DNA of 64,000 nucleotides from Argopecten irradians. Lineage: Eukaryota > Mollusca > Bivalvia > Pectinida > Pectinidae. The position numbers were made by a program, and so were the translations under genes. The notes under the pieces were generated by a model. It had not been told where the DNA came from. It ran no database searches and saw only the letters and a program-made list of their open reading frames with translations. Shown here piece by piece: positions 36,935-51,900 of the stretch. Positions within the stretch are counted from its first letter, which is position 1. Every line of letters begins with the position of its first letter. The stretch lies in assembly GCF_041381155.1 (NCBI RefSeq), contig NC_091142.1:29428955-29492954 (forward strand). Reading direction: 5' to 3'.

Positions 36935-39900
36935 ATGGGAAAGAAATCGAAGACAGGAAAGTCGAGGAAGGATAAGTTCTACCATTTGGCAAAGGAAACC
37001 GGTATGTATCATGAAAATACAATCACGTTTCTTATTTCTTTTTACATCTTATTACTTATTAGCAGTCAATGCATAACTTATTTAGGAAAGGTGTGTGTGT
37101 GGGGGGGTGGGGGGTGGGGGGGGGGGGGGGGGGTAATTTGGCTGTGTTACGTCAAAATGATAATTGGTCAATCAATCAAACTGCATCCAAGTTGGATTCC
37201 AAAAAAATAAATGTTGTATATGAATTAAATCTAGTATACCAGATTTTCCAGTCAGTAAGCCTAACAAAATGACATATCAGCAAAAATAGTATACACATAA
37301 ATAATCTCTTTAGATCTACTAGCATTATTTGCTCACCTGGCCCGAGGTAGCAGTGTACAGTAAGACCGAATGGCCATGGGTGAGATTTTTATCAAGCAGA
37401 AAGCCCATGTTTTATTATATGCATAAAATGTCCTAAAATTGGTGAATTCAATCTAGAGAATTATATGCAAGCTTCACATTTGCATAAAGAAATTCCCCAA
37501 AATGGGTTCGAGATTAGTGGTTTAGAGGATATCCGAATGTGCGTCTAAGATGGAAAAACTCAATACTGTAGCAGCAGAAATTGATAGCCGGGGTACGAGG
37601 TAAGGTTGCTCAAAAGTTTAATGATATACCTATGTCGAAATAGGCTCAGTTCCACTATCACGGCAGTGATGCTTGGTTTTAAACTGTGTTCAAGAAAAAA
37701 AATTCTCCTAGAGGGGGTGTAATTTTGGGTTGAAAATCCCAATTTTTTGCATTTTTTCAAAAAAACAAATTTGGTTACCATGGTTTTTACAGGCTCACAA
37801 CACCACAAAAAGCAGACTTGTCCAAAAATGAACTCTGCATAACAATAGCAAATGTTGTGTAGATTTAAAATATATATACTTTGATATAGATGTCATTTAA
37901 GGTTAAAAAGCTGTGTGTACATAATTAAAACCTGCACTTAATTTTGCTGAATTTTTCAAATCTACTGTACACTGCCACCCGAAGGCGCGGCGTCCGTCCG
38001 TCGTCCGTCCGTCTGTCCGTCAACATTTCCTTTAAATCGCTACTAGTCATAGAGTTCTGCATGGATTGTAACCAAATTTGGCCACAAGCATCCTTGGGGG
38101 AAGGGGAACAGAACTGGTATAAATTTTGGCTCTGAGCCCCTGGGGGCAGGAGGGGCGGGGCCCAATAGGGGAAATAAAGGTAAATCCCATAAATCGCTAC
38201 TTGTCCTAGAGTTCTGCATGGATTGTAACCAAATTTGGCCAGAAACATCCTGGGGGGGAAGGGGAACAGAACTTGTATAAATTTTGGCTCTGACCCCGCG
38301 GGGGCAGGAGGGGCAGGGCCCTATAGGGGAAATAAAGGTAAATCCTATAAATCGCTACTAGCCATATAGTTCTGCATGGATTGTAACCAAATTTGGCCAC
38401 AAACATTCTTGGGGGAAGGGGAACAGAACTTGTATAAATTTTGGCTCTGACCCCTCCGGGGGCAGGAGGGGTGGGGCCCAATAGGGGAAATAAAGGTAAA
38501 TCCCATAAATCGCTACTTGTCCTCGAGTTCTGCATGGATTGTAACCAAATTTGGCCAGAAACATCCTTGGGGGAAGGGGAACAGAACTTGCATAAATTTC
38601 TGCTCTGACCCCCCCCGGGGGCAGGAGGGGCGGGGCCCAATAGGGGTAATAGAGGTAAATCCTATGAATCGCTACTTGTTCTAGAGTTCTGCATGGATTG
38701 TGACCAAATTTGGCCAGAAACATCCTTGGGGAAGGGGAATAGAACTTGTATAAATTTTGGCGCTGACCCCCCCCCCCGGGGGCAGGAGGGGCGGGGCCCA
38801 ATAGGGGTAATAGAGGTAAATCCTATAAATCGCTACTTGTCCTAGAGTTCTGCATGGATTGTGACCAAATTTGGCCTCAAACATCCTTGGGAGAAGGGGA
38901 ACAGAACTTGTATAAACTTTGGCTCTGACCCCCTGGGGGCAGGAGGGGTAGGGCCCAATAAGGGATTTAGAGGTAAATATTCAAATTCCTTCAGAAAAGA
39001 AACAATAAACCTGTATTCAGAACATTACTTGGCATTACAAACCAGGTGAGCGATACAGGCCCTCTGGTCCTCTTGTATTGATTTGTAAGATATTTTTATA
39101 GTACTTGACTCAAATAATATTTTTTACAAAGATGTGAGGTTCTCTAGCCTTCAATTTGTAACAATTTTTACATATCTTGCATATTCTTTCACCGGAGATA
39201 GGCTAATAGCATTCATGACATGGAATCTTTACAAGGATTTTGTTTTTTGTTGACAGGTTACAGAGCCAGGTCTGCTTTCAAGCTTATCCAGTTGAACAGG
39301 AAGTATGAGTTCCTTCAGAAGTCACGAGTGGTCATAGACTTGTGTGCTGCACCAGGAGGTTGGCTGCAGGTAGTGGCAGAAAATGCACCCGTCTCAAGTC
39401 TTATCATTGGTAGGTACACCACAATTGTAACAAACATATATACCGCATTCAAGGGCTTAGATATTTCGAAATGATGTGGGTAGAGTAGGATTTACTGTCG
39501 ATTAGTCCAACCTTCTGGTGATTATGATGTCACTTATTGGGTCGGATACAATAAGTAGATTATACTAATTTGAATCATTTCTGTAGTATTTTGATGAAGA
39601 AAAGAATTCATTGTTCTGGAAAACCATAGAGCGACTCCTTCTCACTTAACAGTTGCTTTCTTCTATCTGAATTGCTAATCAGAAATAATTGAAACTTATC
39701 TAGAAGTATCCTTCATGGTTGGGTTTTAAAAGTATCAACATTTTTGTATCAAAAAATTCTTGATCGTAAAAATGAACCAGAACACTATGAAGCTCAAAAA
39801 TGGGTCGTTTTACTACAATTACAATTACAGAATTGCTGTTGGTAAGTATGAAATAAGCCAAAAATTAAACAATTGCTTTATTTTTTACAGGTGTTGATTT

Positions 39901-42900
39901 GGTGCCCATTCGTCCAATCAGAAACTGTAAAACCCTTGTGGAAGACATCACAACAGAAAAATGTAGACAGGTAAGTAAAGACATTGACATTATTCAAGTG
40001 AAAAAAGTGGTTCAGTTATATGACCATGTTCCTTCCACATACCTAGCAGCTGTAGGCCGCTCCATAGACTATTAAGGCATTGGTACTTGACACACCTGGA
40101 TGAGACTAGATGAGACACTGTCACATACCAAAGCCAGGTTACTGTGACCTATATTTTGAACTTTAGCCGCTATTTTGAAGACTTTTCTGCACTGTGTCTC
40201 CTATTCTATAAGATACTGAAAATTCATTCTAGGTATATTGGTCCATCTAGGTGAGACGGTGTTTTCTGAACCAAAGTTAGGACACTATGACCTACATTTT
40301 ACGTTTGACCTAGATTTCCTAGGCTCTCCATTACTTTATCAGATATTAAAACATAATATTTGGTACTTATATGGGTCCATATCATAATTCAAAATCTCTA
40401 GGAAATAATTCAGACGGGTAGCTTATTAAGTGTTTTCATTGCTCTTGTGTTGTTTGAATGTATTATAATTATGTGATACAGTCATTGAAGAAGGAACTGC
40501 AGACCTGGAAGGCTGACTCTGTGATTCACGATGGTGCAGGAAATGTTGGAAAGAATTGGCTCCATGATGCCTTTCAACAAGGTAAAATGATATTACTATT
40601 CTTTATTTGATAAATATTAGAAAAAAACTGTTGTAAATTGTTTAAAATCTGTAAAGTATGCAACAATAAGAATATTTTTACAACGACCAATTTTAATTCA
40701 TAATTCCAATCAATTTGTTTGTAAAATTGATGTTAGCATTTATGTTAGAAATTATAAAAAAAAAAAAAGTGTTTTTACTGTAAATGACAGGGAAGTTTAA
40801 AACAGTAGCATTGTGTCTGTTTTGATATGTTTAGATGGAGAATATTGAGAAGGGTAATTGAAAAATGAAAAATTATTAATATTTTGGCAATAATTTTCAT
40901 TTATAGCTCAACTCACACTACAGTCACTTAAGCTGGCCACAGAATTCCTGAAGAAAGGTGGATGGTTTGTCACAAAAGTGTTCAGATCCAAAGACTACAA
41001 CTCCCTATTATGGGTGTTTCAGCAACTCTTTCAGAAGGTTCATGCCACCAAACCACAAGCATCCCGTAATGAGTCAGCAGAAATCTTTGTCGTTTGTGAA
41101 AAGTTCTTGGCTCCCGACAAAATTGATCCCAAATTTTTAGACCCCAAGTTTGTGTTTAAGGAGGTTGATTCGGAGCCCAAGCAGATGATTAACCTGATAC
41201 ACCCAGAGAAAAAGAGACGGTAAGTACTAACAAAGGGAGACAACCTGTGTAGTGTTAGTATGTAACCATGTGACATTGAAGAATTGATTAGCATCCTATT
41301 AACAGCCATAGTCATTACAGGATATGCTAGGTTTATATGTTAAAGCCTTAGAGGAAAGTCATAGTACTTGTTAAAAAAAAAGTACCAACCAGCAGTCAAT
41401 AGATGGCATCTGCCCTGCATGGACTCAAACTCACGACCCATAAGTAGAGAGCTTGTAACTACCTGGTATATGCCACATGGTGTAATGATAGTCAACTACT
41501 GCATAGTATTTAGGACGAAGCTGGAAAATATGAGACTGCCTACGTAATGGAAATTAAGATTTAATTTATCTGTTTAAAGTTGTTCTGGAAGTGATTTTAA
41601 GTGTAGAATTAACGGTAAGCTAATAACTTTTGTGACTCTACAAAAACATCAAAACTTTAAAAAAATTATTAAAATTTAAGAGTTAAGGTCTGTGTTAGAA
41701 ACGTCATTGGGTTTTAAATAAATGGTGTAAATTGTGTTAATGAAATAAAATCTTTCCTAACAGACAGAGGGACGGTTATGCAGAAGGAGACTATACCCTG
41801 TATCACACACTAAAAGCATCAAACTTCATTGATAGTGACAACTATCTAGACTTGATGGCCCAGTCCAATGCTGTAGGTATACCAAGGATTGTCTCTCAAA
41901 CGATACAGTAGATACAGTAGAAAGTGATATCTCCATAATTTGGTGAATTTGAAATTATCTGTAATATATGAATATCATCATTTTTGTTTGAAATGCATGG
42001 AAAAAACTAACATAAACATATTTACATTAATACTGAAAACTTTCTCCTATTCTTATTCTTAACAGCAACTAGACTTATTTCTTTTATTAACTATTGATTT
42101 GCTTGTTCTGATATATACACCGTTATATTGAAAAGTTGTTTACCGTAATGGAAATAATAGCAAAACTGTTAGTACATGTATGTATTTTTCCTCTACAGAT
42201 AGTATTAGATGACGACAACATTTCTAAATTACCAGAGACAACTAAGGAAATCAAAGAATGCCTCGGAGACTTAAAGGTGCTCGGCAAAAAGGATATCAGG
42301 TAAGACTCATTTTCACATGGTGTAATTTATTAAAAATTCTAGAATTAGCAATTGAATTAAGCATTGAAAGTCTTTCAGTTGACATTCATATTGGTTATGA
42401 ATGCCTACTGAAAGACATTCAATGCTTATATTTACATTTGGTTACAATTTTATGATGAAATCCCAAAGGATTTTGCATCTATAATAAATTAATCATTTGT
42501 TATCGTCTTGGATGGAACGACAATTGTGGTGTCACAATGATAATGACGTCATAATAAGGGCTTGAAATTCATAGACTATATGAATGCAAACTGCGCTTGG
42601 TAAGGTTACATAGTGGGACTGAAGTGAAAATGTAAATTCATGTACATTGTATAAGCAAATGACTGTTAAAACTTGTAGTCTCGTTCAACCAGACACACGA
42701 TTATATGAGTCGGGTCAAACTGTCAGATTTTATCCCCTACTGCTTCGGTATAGGGAGGCAGGGGAATGTTTGTCTTAAAGACATTTATAGATATACAGTT
42801 GTATATATGTAATGCATTTGCTTTTGTACAGGTCGCTGATCCGATGGCGAACTCAAGTTAGAAAAAGTTTGGGGAAGGAGGAGGAATCTAAGAAAAGCAA

Positions 42901-45900
42901 GGAAACAAAGTAAGTACTATGCTCTTTTATGTATATCAGTATTCAATGAAATATCAATTTTGGACAATACTTTACATCAATATTTTAATACCTTATTAAA
43001 ACACAAATGCTGGGGAATTAATCAGATCAGTCCTTACAGCAGATGTATCTTTTTATCACATGAACCTCCTGATATCCAGTGACTTTTCCCCATGTAATAT
43101 ATTTTGCATTCTGATATTATGTCACTGGTGTAATATAACTTTTATTGATTTTTATTGGCTGTGCCGGGCATGAAATCCATTGTGATGTCATAACACATAC
43201 AAATGTATATAAGATCCTATGGATATATTTACTGAAACATTAATGTGAGAGAAATCATCAGACTTCTCCTTATATTTATAGAGAGGAGGTTGTGGAGGAG
43301 AGTGAAGACGAAGAAGCTCAGATTGAGGCTCAGCTGGCAAAAGCCAAGGATGAGGAGAGGAAGGTCCTTAAAAGGTGAGAATTATAATTATCTTATTAAG
43401 GTCATAAAACATGAGAATAATAAACTTATCAATGTAATAAAATGGTGAAGATCTTAATCTGATCAAAGTTATCAAAGAGATAAAATGTCAAAACTGGGTC
43501 AAAGTCATCAATAAGGTGAGGTTCCTAATCTAATCAAAGTTTCAAGGTCATAGGTTGTAATATGGTCTTAGAAGGAAAGAGATCATATTCTGGTTTGGGT
43601 TCTTAAGATTTTAGGTCATGTCCTGTTCAAAAAGGTGGAAGGTCATTTTCTTGTTGAGGTCATAAATTGAGAGGTAACAATATGGTCTAAGGCAATAAAG
43701 GATGTCATATTAATTAGTTAACATTGTTATAAGGTGAGAACCAAGATTTTGAGATTAATGTTTACTCAATCCCACTCAAATGAAGTTAGTGATATCAGTA
43801 TAGTATTAAAATGTTTAATAGCGAAAGATCAAATACTAATTTATGTATTGATTCCCCAGAGTGGTAAACAGATATAAAGATGTTCTAGTCAAATAAAATT
43901 TCTGGAAATAAATCCAAATTCAATCTATGAGGCCAACTTTTTGTTTTAAGTAAGTTTATTCCTTTGAACCATACAACCTCCATGTTTTCTCCAGGAAACT
44001 GAAGAAGGTACGCCGAGAGAAAGCACGACTAAGACAGAAGATGGACATGAAGATGGTGATTCCCGGAGATAAACATGACTTCACAGACGACGTTGGACTC
44101 TTCAATCTCAACAAAATGAAAAACAAGGCGGTCAGTGAACATTTTGTTATAAAAAATTGTGTGAACTCTATGTGAGTGTAAATGACACCCTAAACACTTC
44201 TACTGATCACCGTCGAAATGACTGTTCCATCTTGTTGAGTACATCTTCATTGATAAACGGGTTTCTTGGTCAAACTTAAACAATTTTAATGCAAAATGGG
44301 TTAATAATGTAAATATAAGCAGTAAACTATCTGGAATCTTTGGTCTATACAAATCTCAGATAATCATCCCATAGTGTGCAAGTATCAATTATGAAGATTG
44401 TCTGCAAGTTGAAATCCCCACATGTTGAATTTGACATCTTTGTAGCAGGTTTGAATTGTACACAATAATACGGTCGCCTTCTAGCTTCGCGCCAGAGGGA
44501 ATTTCCCTTTATTTCAGTCGGTAGAGCGGTGGACTAGTAAGTCTGGGGTAAGAGCCCGGCTAGTGGCACACTGCTCTCGCACAGTTATATCAGATATTCT
44601 GTAAACTACTGAAAACCACTGTTTTATATTCTGTAATTGCGGCTAGGTATTGATTATGACGTCATGTGTTTGCCAGCGTAACGTCAAACTTTACGGAGAA
44701 AACAACGTGAATTTTGCTCACAAAATAATGACGTCACAATAGATACCTACCGGCAAGGGAGCTAACTCTGTAATATGTAAAGACACAATACCATATTTCA
44801 TGTCTACTACATTAATTTCAACATTGATGGCAATGTAGTACATTAACATTTTGTGATTATGTTTTAAACATTTTAATTAGCGTTTCAGCTCTCTTGCAAA
44901 ATTATACGAAAATAAAGTAGTTTACGTTATGAATATTATCATTTTTGTTTGAAATGGATGCAAAAACTGACGCTAGTTTCTACTCAATAAATTCATTCTC
45001 TTATTTTTAACAGCAACTAGACAAAGTGGAGGCAGGTGAGAACCATTTTGCTGATGAATTTGTATTGGAAGAGCTACAGGCAGACTCGGAAACAACACCA
45101 CACCAGAAACGAAAGACCTATGACCGAGATGGTCATGATCATCTTGATGAATTGTATTCTTCATCGGAGGATGATGAAAACCTAGAAGAACCTGATCTCG
45201 AGGATTTAGATGATGTGGACGATGTGGATGATGCTGAGGAAGAGTGAGTACTTAATGTATTAAAACTGACTTAATTTCCATGGCGACTTAATTTCCATGG
45301 CAACTTAATTTCACGTTTTCACTCATAACATAAACATACCTGCAATATCATAGGTTGATAGTCTCTGGTGGCAGAGATGGATAATAAATATTCATTTTAA
45401 ACATGTACAAGGAAAAGTTTTAAATATGATTTCTACTGATTAAAGGGATATGGAGTTTGAAGATGATGAGCAGGTTAAGAAGGACGCTAATCCACTGATA
45501 GTAAGCCTGGAGAAAACCTCAACACAGGTGGAGCGTAAACTCAACTCTTGGTTCAACAAGGTATAGCATCCTTATTGTTATTGGTTTACTGCCTACATGA
45601 CTACTTATTGTATCCAAATATAATGGGTGACAATAAACAGCCTCGTCAGCTCATATTGGTATACTGTAAACCAACTTTCTTTCATGAGTAATTTACTTTC
45701 GCGAATTTTGCGAATTTTGTAAATTCGCAAAAGTTGATCTCCCAGAATTATTAATATCGACATCATTTATGTTGGTAGAAATTGTCATTCAGTTGTTAAA
45801 TCTGCGAATATTAATCTTTACAAACTTGTTTTGACATGGTAATTACATAATTAATGGCCGTGAAAGGAAGTTGGTTTACACTTTTATGTAGAATGACTGG

Positions 45901-48900
45901 GATCCCAGTTTGATCTGAAGGCATTGATCCAGACAGAACCTGATGTATACAACTGGTGTATCCAGCGGTAATTTTCTGCTTATTATAATACATGCGGCAG
46001 AGGGAGAGCCAGGTTTGGATTTTTGAAATAACATTGATGACCTGATATTGAAGGCTTATTTCTTCAATTCAAAGTGCAAACTTTTCACTTTATGTACAGT
46101 ATAACTTGTCAAAACCGACCCTTGTCTAATTCAGATCAAGTTGTCATATCACTCTTGTGACATTACATAATAATTAATCTGTAGCAAATACAGTGGATAA
46201 AAGGCAGATTACATATTATTTGATAAAACTGAAGTTTTCCTGTATGTTAAAAAATTACTAAGTAATTATATCATTTATTTGATAAATGGTTTTGATAATA
46301 TTTGTTCAATTTTAGATTTTGTAATTTTACATCTGTAGGAATCATTTGCGGGGTTAGACGATGAAGACAATGAGGATTTAGAAATAGAGAAAATGATGGA
46401 GGACTACAAACGACGAGGTGGAACTATCACAGGTAAATTGATCTTTTGGTGACAAACTCTATCATGGGTGAAGTGCTCACATACACTGAAACCTGCCTTA
46501 ACAATCACCTCTGTATAACGACTATCTGCTTATTATGACCACATTCTTAGGGTCCCAATTAGCCATTTATAGCACAATTTGACCTGTATATAGAGACTAA
46601 TTTTCTCTTGTCCTTGGGTGATCTTTATAGATATTTGTCTCTTGTCCTTGGGTGGTCTTTATATACAGGTATGACTGTATAGTGATGTGCTGGGTTTAGG
46701 AAATGGAGTAAAGCCGAAATGCCATCATAAAAAAACCACCAATCAACTGTAGTGATTATGTGTCAGGACATCTTAACTACTTGGCCGCCATGGCCCCAGA
46801 ATTGGTGTACCATAGACAAAAAGACATTTTCAAGCAGTCTTGTTTAGATGTACACAATTTACAAGTCTTTATACTCCATGCATTCAAGTATTTTTACACG
46901 CATATTTATAACCCCAGGATGAAAAAGATAAATGGAAACTTAAGTTGCTTAATATCGTTTTCAGGTATTCATTAAGAAGAAACTGTTCTTCTCTGAAGTG
47001 AAATGTTTTGCAAAAACATTATGAATACCAAATATGTATAACATTTCCATATGCAATTCTTTGAAAGTATTTTTCTTCTTTCAACATCAATACAAAATAT
47101 TTCAACTTTAAATTATTTGATTTCAGGAAGAAAAGAAGAAAGTACAGAAAAGAAAACAAAAAAGACTGTAAAAAAAGACGACAGTGAAGAAGAAGATGAT
47201 AGCGGTGTAGATGAAAACCAGGATTCTGATTCAGAAGTTACAGACGATAAAAATGATGAAAGTGATGATGAAAATGATGACAGTGATGAAAGTGACAGTG
47301 ACAGTGATGAAAGTGATTTTGATACAGCCAAGATGAAAAAGTCATCCAATCAGAAAAACTCTTCCTCGTCTGGCTTTGAGGAAGTTCCTGCAGGTAAACA
47401 AATAACTTACAATAACACAGATTAGTATTTCATTCTTAGAAAGTGTTGTAATGTGATGCTAATTTTGCTGTTGGTCAAAATTGTCTTTAAAAAAATCAAA
47501 GGTATTACTGAACATGTATCAAATTAGCATACTCAAATTATAACGCTCAGGGCCTGGTTGTTCAAAAGATAATTAACTTAATCACATGATCAAAGAATTT
47601 TTCATTTCTCATTTAAAGAATGGAAGATTTCATTTAAAACTGAAATTGAAGATAAATTGAAATTAATTGATCATTATTTAAAAACCTTTTGAACAAAACG
47701 GTCCTGAATTCTTAACACAATCTTATATGATTTGTGCAAACACTACACAAAATGACATCTCAGACAAGGGTTGGTACTGTATTTGAATTAGCACAATGAC
47801 ATATGCGTGAGAGCGAAAGGTGGTAAAATAAGAATACCACTAAAATCAGTACATATACAGTAATATGATGTAAGACTATCTGTTATAAGGAAAGGCATGC
47901 ATTTGGTCTTTCCATTCATTTTGATACCACTTTAACTGGCATTAGTTCTTTTTCTTTGACACATTTTTGTGTGTAAGAGTAAAACTTGTGCCTATATTAT
48001 AGAGAAGGATAATTAGCTACACTGTGTTTCTGTACCAGATGTAGTCAGTCCCCTTCTTACAGAACGTTTTACCAAAAATTTACTTAAATTAAATTTTGGT
48101 GAAGAACAACTTTGCATTAAGGCTATAAAGGTATATATTATCCTCTAATTATTTCACACATCAAATTTTTGCAATCACTTCATGAAAGAAGCGTCCTTGC
48201 AATATTGATAAGCTTTATGTATGAACAACACTGATCAAAACATTTGTACTGCAGTAAAGATTTATCTCTACTTCTTCAGTATGAAAATGTATTAAAACTT
48301 TGATGGTTTTACCATTTAATTGTTTAGGTTATCTAGATCCTACTGGACTGGCCATTGGGGCTGCTATGGTTCAGTCACGGAAACGCAAACGAGACATCAT
48401 CGACGGTGGATATCACAGGTAAGGATTATAATGTCAAAGTTTTATCTTAAAGAAATAATAACGAAACATCATCGACGGTGGATATCACTGGTAAGGATTA
48501 TAATGTCAAAGTTTTACCTCAAAGAAATGGAAACGAGACATGAATGACGATGGATGTCTTAGATAAGGATAATAATGTCAAAGTTTTTTCAAAGATTGAA
48601 GACTTGGTAATGACCTTCTCATTCCATCACTTCTCAATTAGTCTCACTTTGATGTGTCAAGAAACTTGGATTCATTGCTGAAAATTAGTACAAGAAGGTT
48701 GTGAAAATGCATCACAGAAATATTTAGAATGTAATTAGGCTTTATCAAAAATTTATCAGAAATTAAGTACAACTGTATTTCCTGGTTGGCCGAGACTGGC
48801 CATGTGAAGTAGTTGCTTTCAGCTGAAAGACTGGCATTTTTTAATTACTAAATGTTTTCTTATAAACCAATGTGGAGAATAGATTATTTATTTTTACTTG

Positions 48901-51900
48901 ATTTTATTTTTTTTTTTCTTCAGATACATGTTTGATGATGAAAATTTGCCCGAATGGTTTTTGAAGGACGAAGCTAAACATACAAAGCGTGAATTACCAG
49001 TTTCAAAGGTATCTTTAACTATGGAGTTAAAGTTCTTTCTAAATCCAAACTTTTCAGAGCCCTGTCACCTTCAGCAAAAAGGAGTGGGGCTGCACTGTAA
49101 AAGTACATTAGAAAACCTTATGTTTTATTTCAATGGAGAGACTTCCTTTGGTATCCTTGGATGAATTTTATCCATATTTGGTGTGAAACATCATTGGGGA
49201 AACACATTATATTTTATATAAATGAGTCTGGTCTGAACCCTAGGAACTGAGGGGTGGGGCCCCAAAAGGGCAAATTTTCTTAATTTTAGCTGGCCCACTT
49301 CCTGTTTTAAGGTTTCAGTCTCCGATCTCAATGAAAATTGGTCTATAGGGGTTTTAATTGATGCCGAACAACATGCAAACATTTTTTGTAAAGATTTTGA
49401 TATTCCAAGATGGTCGCTGGCCCACTTCCTGTTTTAAGGTTTCAGTCTCCGATCTCAATGAAAATTGGTCTATAGGGGTTTTAATTGATGCCGAACAACA
49501 TGCAAACATTTTCGTAAAGATTTTGGTATTCCAAGATGGCCGCTGGCCCACTTCCTGTTTTAAGGTTTCAGTCTCCGATCTCAATGAAAATTGGTCTACA
49601 GGGGTTTTAATTGATGCCGAACAACATGCAAACATTTTCGTAAAGATTTTGGTATTCCAAGATGGCCGTTGGCCCACTCTTGTTTTAAGGTTTCAGTCTC
49701 CGATCTCAATGAAAATTGGTCTATGGGGGTTTTAATTGATGCCGAACAACATGCAAACATTTTCGTAAAGATTTTGGTATTCCAAGATGGTCGTTGGCCC
49801 ACTCCTGTTTTAAGGTTTCAGTCTCCGTTCTCAATGAAAATTGGTCTATAGGGGTTTTAATTGATGCCAAACAACATGCAAACATTTTCGTAAAGATTTT
49901 GATATTCCAAGATGGCCGTTGGCCCACTTCCTGTTTTAAGGTTTCAGTCTCCAATCTCAATGAAAATTGGTCTATAGTGGTTTTAATTGATTCAGAAGGT
50001 AGAACTTTAGGTAAGGACAATCATATTTTATAAAGGACCGAGGTAAGACCCATGGGGATAGTATGACCGAGGTCCAAAATGGGAGCTTTGCTGAAATTTG
50101 GCTTTAAAATCTGACTCCTCCTTATATTAATCCTTGAATGGGTTTCGACCATATTTGGATGAAGGGCTACCAAGTTTGTTCAACAAATGACATTTACCTT
50201 TTTCAGAAACTTACATATTCAACTAAGGAGTTCCTTGTATTGTTTATATTAATCGTTAACCAATACTTTATACTGTGACTTTGTTGTTTTGTGCCATGAG
50301 TCAGATGACCGTTAAGGCCCATGGGCCTCTTGTTTGTTCTTAAACTTAATTTTATCGGTACTTTTGGCCTAGTTTTCATGAGAATAAGTCCATAATATAA
50401 TGATAATTATTTACAATTTTGAAACATGTTCAATCAATTTAAATAAGTTCATTATTGTTTTAAAAATATGTCAAGCTATACAAATATATGAACTATAGTT
50501 TTATTTTTGTTTGTTTAATTGGCAACAGGTATTTACCTTTTTTCTCTCTTTTTTTTAACCTTTTATATTGTAATTTGAGTTATTGATGTTTTTGTTGTCA
50601 TCAAACATAAAAAATGCTCCCCTTTTTAATTAGTCTCTTTGACATATGGCTTATTAAAGCATCTATAAAAAAGAACTGTTGGAAATGCAAGATGACAGAG
50701 AACAAACGTATCGTATCGAAAATAATCATATCAAGAGGCATGTATCGTGATACGTATCGTATCGGAGTACTGGTGTATCGTTGCAGCCCTAGCTAATAGT
50801 TTACTAGAATAGCGTTTTGTCCCATTCTAGATTGAATTACAATCTGTGATGATTTCATTCTAACAGGGGGATGTCCAGGAGTATTTGATGAAGATGAGGT
50901 CCATAGACGCCCGACCTATCAAAAAGATAGCTCAGGCCAAAGCCAGGAAAAAGAAGAAGGTAATGTGCCATTGTTATTAACATTTGTATTGAGAAACTCA
51001 TTTTCCATGAAGAATTATTTTGTAGTTGATCCTGTTGTGAAATCTTTAGATACAGAAACAACTACTGTAAATCAACTAATTTCCATATGCATTTAAACTT
51101 TTAATTACATATTATGTAGGTGATTAGATTTAGCGAAAATAAATCACTGCCAAAAAAATAAATTAACATTTAAGGACAATAGAATATTTTAACTATAAAT
51201 TGCTAATTAAATTGCTGTGAAAAATTTATTGGCCATGAAAATCAAAAATAAAGTTGCAGCCAAAAATTAGTTTATTTACAGCAACACTACTATATAAGAG
51301 TGCTGTGATACAATGAAATTTGAGTCCTCCTAACTTATTACCAGGTACATAAATAAAAGTTCTGGACCATTGTGGATTGTTGGCCACCAGGTAGCTCAAT
51401 TGATGTTGTAAAACTGGTGTTTCAAGGTCTTGGGTTTGACCCAAAGAGGGACATCAATTTTTCTGCCGCAGCTACTTTAAAGTGAATAGTCGGGCAAAGA
51501 AAACCAGTCTAAATGCGTTCATTGGCCTTCCAAAAGTTCTCACAATACGACGGTCAAGTTCTGCTTAGTTTCCCAGTTCTGACCATTAAAGTAAAGAAAA
51601 GTTGAAAGCATTGAAAGCGAGGCTGCGTGGAAATGTAACCACGGACATAGTGAGCCGGGAGGACGGTTTAGAATTCCCATACTTTAAATTAAATTCTTCG
51701 TACGCAGACAGATTTTGACGAGAGATTTTATTTTTCCATTTCATAAGAAATTATACTGGATACATTCACACCATTTTTACCGACTTTAGCCATCCTTGCC
51801 CGACTGTTCACTTTAATAATTTATTTGTGTGAGATCAAGAGAGCATAAGTATAAATATATTAGGATGAACAATACACTAGAATGTTGAGTTCTTTCCTAT

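Noticed and set aside
36742..36975. An upstream start for FTSJ3 or a separate 77-residue protein in the divergent promoter
   Set aside because: The frame differs from that of FTSJ3 at the ATG at 36935, which gives the conserved [20 protein letters not shown] start; the longer frame has no family similarity.
38206..38884. Long minus-strand frames rich in Pro-Pro and repeated NPCRT segments (and similar at 54379-54561)
   Set aside because: They run through a ~157-bp non-coding tandem array; the peptide repeats simply follow the DNA repeats, change frame between units and have no known family or splice context.
45890..45975. An extra FTSJ3 exon starting AATGACTGGGATCCC
   Set aside because: It follows a plausible acceptor but reaches a stop after a few codons. 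The exon at 46339-46432 joins in phase and carries the conserved acidic [19 protein letters not shown] segment.
49354..50033. Repetitive open frames on both strands ([11 protein letters not shown]..., [13 protein letters not shown]...)
   Set aside because: Element F has a 126-bp unit, a multiple of three, so any stop-free frame stays open across units. Both strands are open at once, with no start or splice signals.
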